Source: Rathayibacter rathayi (GTDB lineage Bacteria > Actinomycetota > Actinomycetes > Actinomycetales > Microbacteriaceae). From it: 64,000 nucleotides of DNA. The position numbers and the translations under genes were made by a program. Below the pieces are notes generated by a model that made no database searches, was not told the DNA's origin, and saw nothing but the letters and a program-made list of their open reading frames with translations. Shown piece by piece: positions 34,881-43,316 of this stretch (position 1 is the stretch's first letter; every line of letters begins with the position of its first letter). Location: contig NZ_CP028129.1 in assembly GCF_004011095.1 (NCBI RefSeq), forward strand, positions 3,038,001 through 3,102,000, written 5' to 3'.

Positions 34881-35342
34881 TCAGTTTGCTTGATCTTTAC
34901 CGGTTTCATGGACGACTCGGCCGATTATGCCCGCCGATGTCCACTCGTATTCATGAAATTCTTCAAGTGAATTGCCGACCAATAATTTTTTGTCTTTTTC
35001 GCTTGGGAAGGCGGAAACGATTGTGCTATTATCTGCTTTGCTTCGCTCCCACCAGGGCGTGAAGGCATATTCTCGACCTGCGCTTGCCATGTAAGCTGCA
35101 ATGAGGAAATTCTGTCGAACCCACTCCTCTGCATTTTTCTGTTCCGCCATGGTAAAAGACGAGGGAAATGTGACCGACGTCGGGTCAGAAGTGGCGGTGA
35201 GTGCCCGCGATGCGGATTGGTCAAACGCGTCGTGCAATGAATCTCCTGGACGCGGCGTCCCTGCCGAGGCTGAAGAAGTTGCAGTGACACCGCCAAAGAC
35301 CGACACGGATGTCGATACGAAGAATTGGCGTCTTGAAATCAT
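34881..35342 (-). CDS. Tat-exported small protein, paralogue of the 35424-36008 product
   Basis: I choose ATG 35342 (MISRRQFFVSTSVSVFGG); TTG 35366 would add eight residues. The 153-residue protein has a Tat-like signal and a mature domain with DPTSVTFPSSFTMAEQKNAE, EWVRQNFLIAAYMASAGREY, FTPWWERS and YEWTSAGIIGRVVHETGKD. The same ordered motifs occur in the neighbouring 194-residue protein, so the two are paralogues. The two cysteines of the paralogue are replaced here (Ala and Ile), so the pair may differ in disulfide use. Family otherwise unknown. Confidence 0.68.
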   Translation of the reverse strand: MISRRQFFVSTSVSVFGGVTATSSASAGTPRPGDSLHDAFDQSASRALTATSDPTSVTFPSSFTMAEQKNAEEWVRQNFLIAAYMASAGREYAFTPWWERSKADNSTIVSAFPSEKDKKLLVGNSLEEFHEYEWTSAGIIGRVVHETGKDQAN

Positions 35343-35423
35343 AATGTTACGCTTTTCTAGCGTCAAGGAGTTCCGGTAAGCGGTCGAGCTGTGACTTAAC
35401 CTAACACTTGTGAAGTCGGTGTT

Positions 35424-36008
35424 TCAGTCCGAGCTATCCATGCCTGTCGCGTGAGTTGCATATCCAGTACAACCGGCTGCCGTCCAGTCGTATCCGGTGG
35501 CCTGTGGTTCACCCCAGAGCGCTGTGCCGCCTGGTGAATTTACTGGATACGGTGCGGGGGCTTTGTTGAGCGCGTCGGTACGCTGCCACCACAACTTGAA
35601 TGTGTAGTCGAAGCCCTTGTCAGCCATACATTGTCCGATAATAACGTTCTGTTGCACCCACGTCTTCGCATTCGCAACTTCTTCGTTCGAGAAGGTGGCT
35701 GGATAGGTAATGCTCTCGGGGTCGCTAAGACGGTCGTAAACGGGAGTACCTGACCCGTCGTCGCGAGGCAGCAATACGGTGGTCTCTTGAGGCAGCGGCG
35801 CGGTGCCAGCAGGGGAGGGATCGGACGGACTCGTAGTCCCTGGGAGCGGTGGCGGTGAGTCACCTGAAGGGCGCGACCGCCCGTCCGATGCAGATGCGAC
35901 ACCGAGGCTGGTGATGACTATCAACGCCGCAGCAGCAATCACGCTGCACGCGATCGTCGCTCTGCGTTTCTGTGACCGCAGTTCGCGCTCTTCTTGGCTC
36001 GGACGCAA
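35424..36008 (-). CDS. Membrane-anchored or secreted small protein, paralogue of the 34881-35342 product
   Basis: 194 residues. A basic cytoplasmic start (RPSQEERELRSQKRRATIAC) precedes one hydrophobic helix (SVIAAAALIVITSLGVASAS), then a Pro/Ser/Thr-rich linker (~45-80). The C-terminal domain reads DPESITYPATFSNEEVANAK, TWVQQNVIIGQCMADKGFDY, FKLWWQRTD and YDWTAAGCTGYATHATGMD. This domain repeats in the next gene. The two cysteines (QCMADKG, AAGCTGY) could form a disulfide outside the cell. First gene of the six-gene minus-strand operon; its promoter must lie in 36009-36476. Confidence 0.68.
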   Translation of the reverse strand: MRPSQEERELRSQKRRATIACSVIAAAALIVITSLGVASASDGRSRPSGDSPPPLPGTTSPSDPSPAGTAPLPQETTVLLPRDDGSGTPVYDRLSDPESITYPATFSNEEVANAKTWVQQNVIIGQCMADKGFDYTFKLWWQRTDALNKAPAPYPVNSPGGTALWGEPQATGYDWTAAGCTGYATHATGMDSSD

Positions 36009-36476
36009 GGGAACCCTCCGGACTAATCAGCTACTGGACCATTTGTGAACCTGAGAGACGCTCAGAAATGTGATGCTGATAATTTATCGGAAGGGAGGCT
36101 CCGAAGTCAACTGTGTGTCGTTGTGACAAAGTTGGGCTGCTGGGGAAGCGTGTTGTGACGCTCTTGCAAGCAGTTGAGTCCGCATCTGGCAAGCGCTGTG
36201 AAGCCGAACCCCACCCTATTGTGAGGGTCCTGCGGGGGTGTCGTGGCATGGGCGGCATGTGGCGCGACGGGTGAGAAACCATAGGTAAGTCTGAGAGAGA
36301 AGCCATAAAGGGATAATCTGTGCCCGGGTCCGAGGCTGACCAGGCGGGCATCAGTGATGGCGGCGTGGTGAGCTCGAAGTACCGGGCCTGCGTACCGCGG
36401 TTCCGACGGCAACGACACGGGTGAGCAGCCTTGCCTGACACATACGCGTCGTAGGTCGGGGCCTGCCCAACGCAGA
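36009..36476. other. Upstream region of the AT-rich operon, no recognised gene
   Basis: About 470 bp between the operon start and the beta-helix gene terminator. The first ~70 bp are AT-rich (GATGCTGATAATTTATCGG) and likely contain the operon promoter. GGAAGGGAGG occurs near 36090. Longer frames here have no recognisable domain and I do not accept them. Confidence 0.4.
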
Positions 36477-36508
36477 ACCGCCGCCGTCGAGGGGACGACG
36501 GCGGCGGT
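36477..36508. terminator. Hairpin terminator of the beta-helix gene
   Basis: ACCGCCGCCGTCG (36477-36489) pairs perfectly with 36496-36508 around a 6-base loop. It lies 22 bp beyond the stop of the minus-strand gene ending at 36530. On that strand the stem is followed by TTCT. Confidence 0.75.
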
Positions 36509-36529
36509 CCCACCCCGGAGGCGGTCAGG

Positions 36530-38776
36530 TCACGGCGTGCACGCCACGTTCCCGATCTTGTCCTTGCCCGAGTTCGAGCAGCCCAGCGAGTTGCCGCTCG
36601 TTTGCCAGTTCGACGGCTGGTGCAGGTAGACCGCGGCATCCGTGGTCTTCAGGGCGAGGTTGCCGCTGATGGTGTTGTCGTTGCCGGAGCCGTCGGCGCG
36701 GGTGATCACCTGGTAGCCGTAGGTGGTGGTGCCGGAGGCGGAGTTGCCGGCGGCGAGCCAGCCGTTCCCCGAGACGAGGATCATCGAGACGACCTCCGAG
36801 GAGAGCCGTGATCCGCCGAGGACCGTGTTCCCGACGATGTTGCCGTCCAGGGTCCCCTCCTTCGCCTCGATCGGCTCCGCGCCGGTGTCGGTGATCGAGT
36901 TGTCGACTACCGCGATGCGCGCCGTTCGGTCCGGGTCGCAGCCGTTGTACTCGCACCAATTGCGGTCCGAGGTGCCGATGTAGACGCCCTCGCCGTACTT
37001 AGTGGCGACGAGGCCAGTGCGGCGGATTGTGCTGCCGACGATCAGCGAATCGGTGGTTTGGTTGCGGAAGTGGACCGCCTCATAACCGATGTCGGTCACC
37101 GTCAGGCCGGCCATCTGGACGCCCTTGCTGGCGAGCACCTGGATGCCCTGGAAGGAGCTGCGGACCGAAAAGCCGACCAGGTGCACGTCGCTCACCGTGT
37201 TCAGGATGAGGGCGGTGCCGCTGGAGGTCGATCCGGAGGACAGGACCGCACGGGGTGAGCCGCAGATCCAGATCGAGCCGGGCTGGGCGGCCGTGCCGCG
37301 CAGGGCGAACTTGCCGGTGTACCAGCCGTCGGCGAGGTGGATCACGTCACCGGAGGACGGGTTGCTCAGCGCCGCGACGAGCTGCGCCGAGTTCGACACC
37401 GTCTTAGTGGCGGCGGGGCAATCGAAGGCGTCGAGCAGTGAGGCGCGGGAGCCGAGGAGGTCGGAACTGGTGGTGGCCGTCTCCTTCAGCCGCGAGCGGC
37501 GGCCGGCATCGTCGGTGGCGACCACCGAGTAGGTGTAGCGGCGGCCGGCCTCGGCGGACTCGTCGCGATACTGGCGTACCGGATCGGCGACCCTGCCGAT
37601 GACCGTGTCTCCCGAGCCGTCCTGGTTGGAGCGGTGAACCTCGTACGAGACGATCCGCGAACTGAAGGGTGCGTCCCAGGCGACGGTGTAGCCGTCGGTT
37701 AGGGGTGAGAGTTCCACGGCGTCGGTCGCGAGACCGTCGTCAGCGAGCACGAAGGCGTCGATGATCAGGTTTCTGTCGGTCGACTTCGCGTTCTTCGTCC
37801 CGGTGTACGAGATGGTCACCGTGTGCGTGCCCTCGGAGAGATCGGTCGTCTCGTAGACCGGCACCTGGTACTGCGCGGTGGAGCTGTAGCGATCGACCCT
37901 CGTGACGGGGCCGCCGTCGACCGAGACCGCGGCGATCCCCGAGGAGGAGGTCTTGCGGCTGATCCAGCGCCACGATGTGCCGATGAAGGTGAAGGACACT
38001 GAGCCGGCCGACGTCAGGTAGCTGATCCCGCCGCCGCTGTCGCCGCCGGCCATCGACTTCCACGATCCCGTGTAGTCCAGCGCGGGGTCCGTCTCCTGCA
38101 CGGTGAGGCTGGTGGCGCCGGAGGGGTCGAGTACGGGGCCGCCGCCGCCGGTCTCGTTGACCGGCTGCTCGACGGAGCCGGTCGCGCGGGTGATGTCGAG
38201 CGCGTCGATGACCAGGTTCTCGTCGTCCGCGGCGCTGTTCGCCCGCCCGCTCCACGCGATCGTGACTGTGTGGACCGTGTCGGTGAGGCCCTTCTTCGAG
38301 AACACCGGGACTTGGTACGCGGTCGTCGTGGTGTAGCGGTCGACCGAGGTGCTCGCGCCGTCGACGGTGACGGTGGCGATGCCGGCGGACGCGGTGGTGC
38401 GGCTGATCCAGCTGAAGCCGGTGCCGCGGAAGCTGAACGAGACGGAGCCGGTGCTGTTGAGGAACGTGATCCCGCCCGCGCTGTCGCCGCCGCTCATTGT
38501 GCGCCACGAGCCGCTGTACGTGAGCGAGGAGTTGGTCTCCTGAATCCGCGTGCTCTGCCCGGCACCCGGGTCCAGGGTGGCGGCGGAGGCGGCCGGTGCC
38601 GTAAGAGGAGCGACCAGGATGCCCAGGGCGATCAGGGCGGTGGCGAGGGTGCTGCGGGTGCGTCGTCGTCGGGGGCGGTTCGGGTGTGGCGTCGTTTGCA
38701 GGTCTGGCGGTGTCTGTATATCTGGCGGTGTCTGTATGTCTGGCGGTGTCTGGGCGTCTGGTCTCTGGGGGTTCAC
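36530..38776 (-). CDS. Secreted right-handed beta-helix protein with two carbohydrate-binding-like repeats
   Basis: 748 residues. After a (TPPDIQ)-type repeat and a basic patch comes a signal peptide (STLATALIALGILVAPLTAP, cleavage after ASA ~66). Two homologous ~135-residue beta-sandwich modules follow (each with Y(S/T)GSW, M(S/A)GGDS-GGI, DRYxxTxxYQVPV, HTVTI), then an Fn3-like module (~350-440) with YEVHRSNQDGSGD. A parallel beta-helix domain fills ~460-748 (VHLVGFSVRSSFQGIQVLAS, LIVGSTIRRTG, IAVVDNSITDTGAEPIE), as in pectate-lyase-like polysaccharide-active proteins. It may bind or cleave the exopolysaccharide made by the surrounding genes; inference. Confidence 0.78.
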   Translation of the reverse strand: MNPQRPDAQTPPDIQTPPDIQTPPDLQTTPHPNRPRRRRTRSTLATALIALGILVAPLTAPAASAATLDPGAGQSTRIQETNSSLTYSGSWRTMSGGDSAGGITFLNSTGSVSFSFRGTGFSWISRTTASAGIATVTVDGASTSVDRYTTTTAYQVPVFSKKGLTDTVHTVTIAWSGRANSAADDENLVIDALDITRATGSVEQPVNETGGGGPVLDPSGATSLTVQETDPALDYTGSWKSMAGGDSGGGISYLTSAGSVSFTFIGTSWRWISRKTSSSGIAAVSVDGGPVTRVDRYSSTAQYQVPVYETTDLSEGTHTVTISYTGTKNAKSTDRNLIIDAFVLADDGLATDAVELSPLTDGYTVAWDAPFSSRIVSYEVHRSNQDGSGDTVIGRVADPVRQYRDESAEAGRRYTYSVVATDDAGRRSRLKETATTSSDLLGSRASLLDAFDCPAATKTVSNSAQLVAALSNPSSGDVIHLADGWYTGKFALRGTAAQPGSIWICGSPRAVLSSGSTSSGTALILNTVSDVHLVGFSVRSSFQGIQVLASKGVQMAGLTVTDIGYEAVHFRNQTTDSLIVGSTIRRTGLVATKYGEGVYIGTSDRNWCEYNGCDPDRTARIAVVDNSITDTGAEPIEAKEGTLDGNIVGNTVLGGSRLSSEVVSMILVSGNGWLAAGNSASGTTTYGYQVITRADGSGNDNTISGNLALKTTDAAVYLHQPSNWQTSGNSLGCSNSGKDKIGNVACTP
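38702..38755. repeat. Three 18-bp tandem repeats inside the N-terminus of the beta-helix gene
   Basis: The 18-bp unit GTCTGGCGGTGTCTGTAT is repeated at 38702, 38720 and 38738 with one or two changes. On the coding (minus) strand it encodes repeated (TPPDIQ) hexapeptides before the signal peptide. Copy number could vary by slippage without changing frame. Confidence 0.8.
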
Positions 38777-39308
38777 GATCGGCTCCGGGTCATCGGGGGG
38801 GCTTTGGGGCGGTTCGAGGGGGCTGGAGGGGCGCTGCTCAAGGGGGTAGCGAAGGTCCTCCTGACGCTATATACGGCCCGTGCTAGTGCCGGTTGGTTGA
38901 GAGGGATTCATGTCCTAGTGCCCCGTTCGGGCGTGGTTCTCGGGTCGTAATGGCACTATGGCTGAACGGCTGGCGTATCGCCAACGACGTGTGTGAGAGA
39001 GATGGTGACAAGCAATGTCGACGGGCGGATCGGAGCCACGGATCAGGTCGGGAGAAGACGTCGGGAACGCCTCTGCGACGTGGACGAGGGAGGAGTGCTG
39101 CTCGGGCAAGAAGCGGCGACCTTACCCGCCGACTCTGGGTGCGATCCTGAGCGAGGCCCTATCCCACAAGAATTGACCGGCCGTTTACCGGTCCGACCTC
39201 CGGCCGAAATACTGCGAGGATGAACTGTCTACTGGTGATCGTTGTCGCACTTGCGTCGAGAATCATCCGCCGCTGGTGAAGGGCGGTTCCGACAGTGGAG
39301 AGGACGCG
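38777..39308. other. Divergent intergenic region, no convincing gene
   Basis: 532 bp between the beta-helix gene (minus) and the YdcF-like gene (plus). It must contain both promoters; GACGCTATATACGG at 38862-38875 holds a TATATA that may be a -10 box for the leftward gene. ATG 39002 opens a 73-codon frame without hydrophobic or conserved features, which I do not call. Confidence 0.4.
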
Positions 39309-39929
39309 ATGGACCCGGCGATGACCAACGACCGCCCGTCGACCCTGCCCTCCCCGGAGCGACAGGGCCGCCGCCGCGCCCGCACTCTGATCGCTCGGCT
39401 CCTGCTCGTGCCCCTCGTCGTGCTCGCCGTCTTCGGCGCGGGCATCCCGCTCTATGTCACGCCGCCGATCGACCCGATCCCCGAGCAGGCGGACGCGGTG
39501 TTCGTGCTTGGGCCCTCGACGAGGGCGCGCGTCGAGTTCGCCCGGCGGATCATCACCTCCGGAGCGACCGACACGATGGTGCTCTCGGTCGGCCCTGGCG
39601 AGATGGGTGCGCCCTACGAGGACAAGAAGTACAAGAAGTGTAATGAGCCGGGCGGCGATGTCCTCTGCTATTCCGCCGATCCGCTTACCACTCAGGGAGA
39701 GGCTCGGCAGCTGCGCGACCTGGCCGCCGAATACGGATGGGACCACGTCATTGTGATCACCAGTTCCCCCCATCTCGTCCGCGCGAAGATGATCCTCCAG
39801 CGCTGCTATTCCGGCGACCTCTCGATGGTGCCCTCGGGAGAGCCGATGGGGCTCGACTACCTCGTCGGTCAGTACTTCTATCAGACCGGCGGATTCCTCA
39901 AGGCTTTCCTGGTCACCAATAACTGCTGA
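39309..39929 (+). CDS. YdcF-like membrane-anchored protein (DUF218)
   Basis: From ATG 39309 the protein has 206 residues: a basic start, one membrane helix (LIARLLLVPLVVLAVFGAGI) and an extracytoplasmic DUF218/YdcF-type domain. Marks are ADAVFVLGPSTRARVEFA (the A-(D/E)-x-I-x-x-L-G start), GATDTMVLSVGPG, the acidic turn ADPLTTQGEARQL and VITSSPHLVRAKMILQRC (T-x-x-x-H-x-x-R motif). Family members are linked to envelope polysaccharide and vancomycin-resistance phenotypes in other bacteria, with unclear chemistry. It precedes the pyruvyl transferase fusion gene by 90 bp. Confidence 0.75.
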   Translation: MDPAMTNDRPSTLPSPERQGRRRARTLIARLLLVPLVVLAVFGAGIPLYVTPPIDPIPEQADAVFVLGPSTRARVEFARRIITSGATDTMVLSVGPGEMGAPYEDKKYKKCNEPGGDVLCYSADPLTTQGEARQLRDLAAEYGWDHVIVITSSPHLVRAKMILQRCYSGDLSMVPSGEPMGLDYLVGQYFYQTGGFLKAFLVTNNC

Positions 39930-40019
39930 GGTTTCCGAAAGCTGAGTCGGCTTACGCTAGTCTGCCGAGAGCGCCATCGGCACCGAGCCCGCTCGCTAAC
40001 TCCTCCGAAAGGCCCGCCC

Positions 40020-42152
40020 GTGACACCTGCCCGATTGATTTTCGCCGTCGGCCGCGGCCAGTACGAGAACATCGGCGACATCATCCTCCGCCGCCAGCTC
40101 CTCGACTGGTTGCGCGAGTCCGGTCCGCTGCATGTCTACGTCGGTCACTCGCCGTGGGGCTACGACGACGGCCTCCGTCTCGGACCCGATGACACCGTCT
40201 ACCGCTCGCTGCTGCGGTGGTACGCGGCGCTCGCCCGCGAGGCTCTGGCGGGCCGGGCGAACTCGGTGTTCAAGCCGGGAGAGATCCAACTGACCCTGAT
40301 CGGGATGAAGGAGCACCTCGTGATGCTCCCGGGCATCGCGCTGGTGCGTCTGGGCGGCGGTCGGGTGATCCGCGCCGGTGTCGGCACCCGCAACTTCGCT
40401 CCGCTGCCGCGCGCGATCATGTGGCCCTCGATGGCACTCTCCAGCTACACCCGCTGGCGCGACGACAAGACGGCCGCTTACCTGCGCGTCGGCGCCGCGA
40501 TGCCGGACCTCGGCTACGGCGAGGGCGCGAGCGACGAGGAGCTGCGTGCGTTCGCTGCTCAGCCCGACGAGGAGCGGCGTGTGCTCGTCCTCTCTCTCCG
40601 CGAGGACCACGAGGTGGATGCGCGGCCCTACCCCGAGCAGGAGTGGTTGGCCGCGATCAAGGGCTTCGCCGAGCGCGAGGACCTCGACATCGTCGTCGTG
40701 ACCCAGGTCGCCGTCGACGCCGAGCGCTCCCGCCGACTCGCCGCCGATCTCGACGCCGAGATCCTTGACTGGGATCCGGCGCACACCCACGACGAGCACG
40801 AGATCCTGCTGCGCGAGCTGTACAAGCGGGCCCGGATCGCGATGAGCGACCGGCTGCATGTGATCATCATGGCGTTCACCGAGGGTGCGGCCCCGGTGAG
40901 CGTGCAGATGGACGGATCCACGAAGGCATCGCGTCACTTCGAGACGATCGGGATTCACGACGTCACGGTCGACATGTCGCGGACGACCCCGACAACGGGC
41001 GTCGCGACCTTCGGGTCAGTGCTCGCCCGCCGCAGCGAGCTGCTCGAGAAGCTGCTCGTCGCGCGCGGTCGCCTCCGCGGGGTGCGCGACGACATCCAGG
41101 CGCTGCTCGCGGTGCCGCCGCGCAGCCACCCGGCCGCCCCGGCGGGCCCGACGACGCCGGTGTACCACGTCGGCCGCAGCGGCGAGGTCCCCGGAGGGAT
41201 GACGCAGGTCGTCAACGGATACCTCCGCTGGCCGTTCGCCCGCTCCGACGTCCGGGTCATCCTCTCGCGCACCGCGCCGGGCGAGCACGTCGCCGCGGCC
41301 CGCCTGGCCGCCGGCGCCGCCGCCCGCATCGTCGCTATCGCCCGCCGCGAGTTCGGCAGCGTCATCGTTGTGCACCTCTCGGAGCGCGGCTCGTTCCTCC
41401 GCGAGGGATCGCTGCTGCGCCTGGCGCACCGCCTCGGACTGCGCACGGTCGCCCACCTGCACGGCAGCGAGTTCGCCGCCTTCACCGCCGCGCACCCGCG
41501 CCTGGTGAAGGACGTGCTGCGCAGCGCCGACGAGGTCATCTCGCTCTCGGAGGAGACCTCGGCGATCTGCCGCCGCTACGTCCCTGCCGATCGCGTGCAT
41601 CTCGTGCCCAACGCGCTCGAGCAGGGCACGCCGCGCGAGAAGACCCGCACCGTCGTCTTCGGCGGAGTCGTCAGCCACCGCAAGGGTGTCGACGTCCTGC
41701 AGAAGGCGTGGGCGAAGCTCCAGGGCGCCGAGGGCTGGCGCCTGCTGATCGCCGGACCGATCCGCGAGCCCGAGGTCGTGGACCGGAGCGTCCCGGGGAT
41801 CGAGTTCCTCGACTCGCTCGAGAACGCCCGCCTGCTCGCGCTGCTCGACCAGGCGTCGATCGCCGTGCTGCCCTCGCGCGAGGAGGCGATGCCGATCTTC
41901 ATCCTTGAGGCCCTCGCCCGCGATGCGGCCGTCGTCTCGACAGCGGTCGGCGGCATCCCCGAGGTCCTCGGCGACGGCTGCGGCCGGGTCGTCGCACCCG
42001 GCGACGTGGACGCCCTCGCCGCCGCGCTGACCGAGCTGATCACCGACGCCGACGCCCGCGCTGAGGTCGTCGAGAAGGCCGGAGTGCGCTTCCGCGAGCG
42101 CTTCTCGGCCGACGCGGTATTCCCGCGCGTCGAAGAGGTCTGGCTCGGCTGA
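40020..42152 (+). CDS. Fusion of polysaccharide pyruvyl transferase and GT4 glycosyltransferase
   Basis: 710 residues from GTG 40020 (GAAAGG 10 bp upstream). Residues ~1-350 are a pyruvyl transferase domain: GQYENIGDIILRRQLLDWL, SLREDHEVDARPYPEQEW and MSDRLHVIIMAFTEGAAPV. Residues ~380-710 are a GT4 domain: GEVPGGMTQVVNGYL, TVAHLHGSEFAAFTAAHP, VVFGGVVSHRKGVDVL and LPSREEAMPIFILEALARDA. The separate genes at 21938 and 23173 encode the same two activities side by side, so the fusion probably adds and pyruvylates a further sugar. Both halves keep their motifs. Confidence 0.88.
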   Translation: MTPARLIFAVGRGQYENIGDIILRRQLLDWLRESGPLHVYVGHSPWGYDDGLRLGPDDTVYRSLLRWYAALAREALAGRANSVFKPGEIQLTLIGMKEHLVMLPGIALVRLGGGRVIRAGVGTRNFAPLPRAIMWPSMALSSYTRWRDDKTAAYLRVGAAMPDLGYGEGASDEELRAFAAQPDEERRVLVLSLREDHEVDARPYPEQEWLAAIKGFAEREDLDIVVVTQVAVDAERSRRLAADLDAEILDWDPAHTHDEHEILLRELYKRARIAMSDRLHVIIMAFTEGAAPVSVQMDGSTKASRHFETIGIHDVTVDMSRTTPTTGVATFGSVLARRSELLEKLLVARGRLRGVRDDIQALLAVPPRSHPAAPAGPTTPVYHVGRSGEVPGGMTQVVNGYLRWPFARSDVRVILSRTAPGEHVAAARLAAGAAARIVAIARREFGSVIVVHLSERGSFLREGSLLRLAHRLGLRTVAHLHGSEFAAFTAAHPRLVKDVLRSADEVISLSEETSAICRRYVPADRVHLVPNALEQGTPREKTRTVVFGGVVSHRKGVDVLQKAWAKLQGAEGWRLLIAGPIREPEVVDRSVPGIEFLDSLENARLLALLDQASIAVLPSREEAMPIFILEALARDAAVVSTAVGGIPEVLGDGCGRVVAPGDVDALAAALTELITDADARAEVVEKAGVRFRERFSADAVFPRVEEVWLG

Positions 42153-42312
42153 GCCGCCTGCGACTTCGCCCCGGATCCCGCCTGCCGCCCCTCTCCGGGG
42201 CGGGGCGGGGTTCGGGGAGCGTAAAATCGCTGACGTCTGCGGCGCCCTGCCGTCGCGCGCTGTGCCGTCCGGTCCCGGACGCCTTCCTCCTCACTTCCCA
42301 GAGAGGCTCGAC

Positions 42313-42906
42313 GTGGCCATCGCCGCCGACTCCGACCGCCGCCTGTGGACCCTGCCCCTCGCGCGCGCTGCGATCGCGGCGGTCGCCGGCTGCGTCGTCA
42401 CCTTCTCGCCCGACCACGGTCCCGCCTTCGGTCTTGCTCTCTTCGGTGGCTTCGCGCTCGCGACCGGTGCCGCCTCGCTCGCCCTCGGGCTGTCCCGCTG
42501 GAGCGGTCGTGCCCGCCCGCCCGCGCTCGCCGCGGCGGTGCTCACCCTGCTGGCCGGTGTCGCCGCGCTCCTCGCGCTCCCCGTGGCCACTCTGCTCTCC
42601 TTCGTCGCCCTCGTCGCCGGCTGGGCGCTGCTCTCCGGCTTCTTCGAGTTCTCCAGCGGACGCCGTGGCCAGGGTCTCACCGGGCGCGACGCTGTGATTG
42701 TCGGCATCGGCACCATGCTGCTCGGAGCCGCCTTTGGGCTCCTTCCGCCGCATCCCGTCGTCACGGTCGGTCTCCTCGGCGCCTACGCGGTGATGGTCGC
42801 GGTGTACCTCGGGATCGCGGCGTTCTCTCTCAAATGGGCCACGGGCGCCTCCACCGGACACGGCCCCGTCGCCCCCACGACACCGACCTCCGGAGGAGAC
42901 CGATGA
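42313..42906 (+). CDS. Multi-pass membrane protein (DUF308-like)
   Basis: From GTG 42313 (AGAGAGG ribosome site) the protein has 197 residues and six hydrophobic helices spaced by short loops (LARAAIAAVAGCVVTF, LALFGGFALATGAASLAL, LAAAVLTLLAGVAALLAL, LLSFVALVAGWALLSGFFEF, IVGIGTMLLGAAFGLL, VVTVGLLGAYAVMVAVYL). The G-x-x-L...G-x-x-x-F-E-x pattern recalls DUF308/HdeD-type proteins, whose role is unclear. It overlaps the next gene by four bases and forms a two-gene unit with it. Confidence 0.65.
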   Translation: MAIAADSDRRLWTLPLARAAIAAVAGCVVTFSPDHGPAFGLALFGGFALATGAASLALGLSRWSGRARPPALAAAVLTLLAGVAALLALPVATLLSFVALVAGWALLSGFFEFSSGRRGQGLTGRDAVIVGIGTMLLGAAFGLLPPHPVVTVGLLGAYAVMVAVYLGIAAFSLKWATGASTGHGPVAPTTPTSGGDR

Positions 42907-43220
42907 CCGCCGAAGGCCAGCAGCCCGACCCCGCCTCCGGGGCCGACCCGCGCGATCCCGGCGAATTCACGCCGCGCACGTTCCAGCCGACCCGGAAGGA
43001 CCGCCTCCGCCCGCTCGAACTGATCGGCTTCTCTGCGGTGATGTCCGCCTTCGTCGGCCTTGTCGTGCTGCTGTCCACTCGTGAGACGGTCGTCGCGATC
43101 ATCTCGTTCGGAGTGGCGTTCATCGTCGTCCTCGTCGCGATCGCCATGTTCTCGCTGACCTTCAAGCCCGACGCCGCCGAGATCGCGGACATCGACGAAC
43201 AGGATGCGCACGGGGCGTGA
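42903..43220 (+). CDS. Small two-helix membrane protein
   Basis: 105 residues: a hydrophilic, Pro/Asp-rich N-terminus (~1-35), two helices (LIGFSAVMSAFVGLVVLL and VVAIISFGVAFIVVLVAIAM) and a short acidic tail (DAAEIADIDEQDAHGA). Similar small proteins accompany housekeeping genes in Microbacteriaceae but I know no function. It is coupled to the gene before it (ATGA). A short inverted repeat (CGGGCC...GGCCCG near 43225-43244) follows and may terminate the unit. Confidence 0.6.
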   Translation: MTAEGQQPDPASGADPRDPGEFTPRTFQPTRKDRLRPLELIGFSAVMSAFVGLVVLLSTRETVVAIISFGVAFIVVLVAIAMFSLTFKPDAAEIADIDEQDAHGA

Positions 43221-43316
43221 TCGCGCGGGCCGCACTCCGGCCCGTCACTCCGTCTGTCTCGTCACTCCGTCTGTTGTGTCGCCCTGTTTCGTCGCTTGAG
43301 CCGCACCGGCCGAGCG

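Noticed and set aside
38993..39223. Small gene in the gap before the YdcF-like gene
   Set aside because: No ribosome site, no hydrophobic or conserved feature; composition is as expected by chance.
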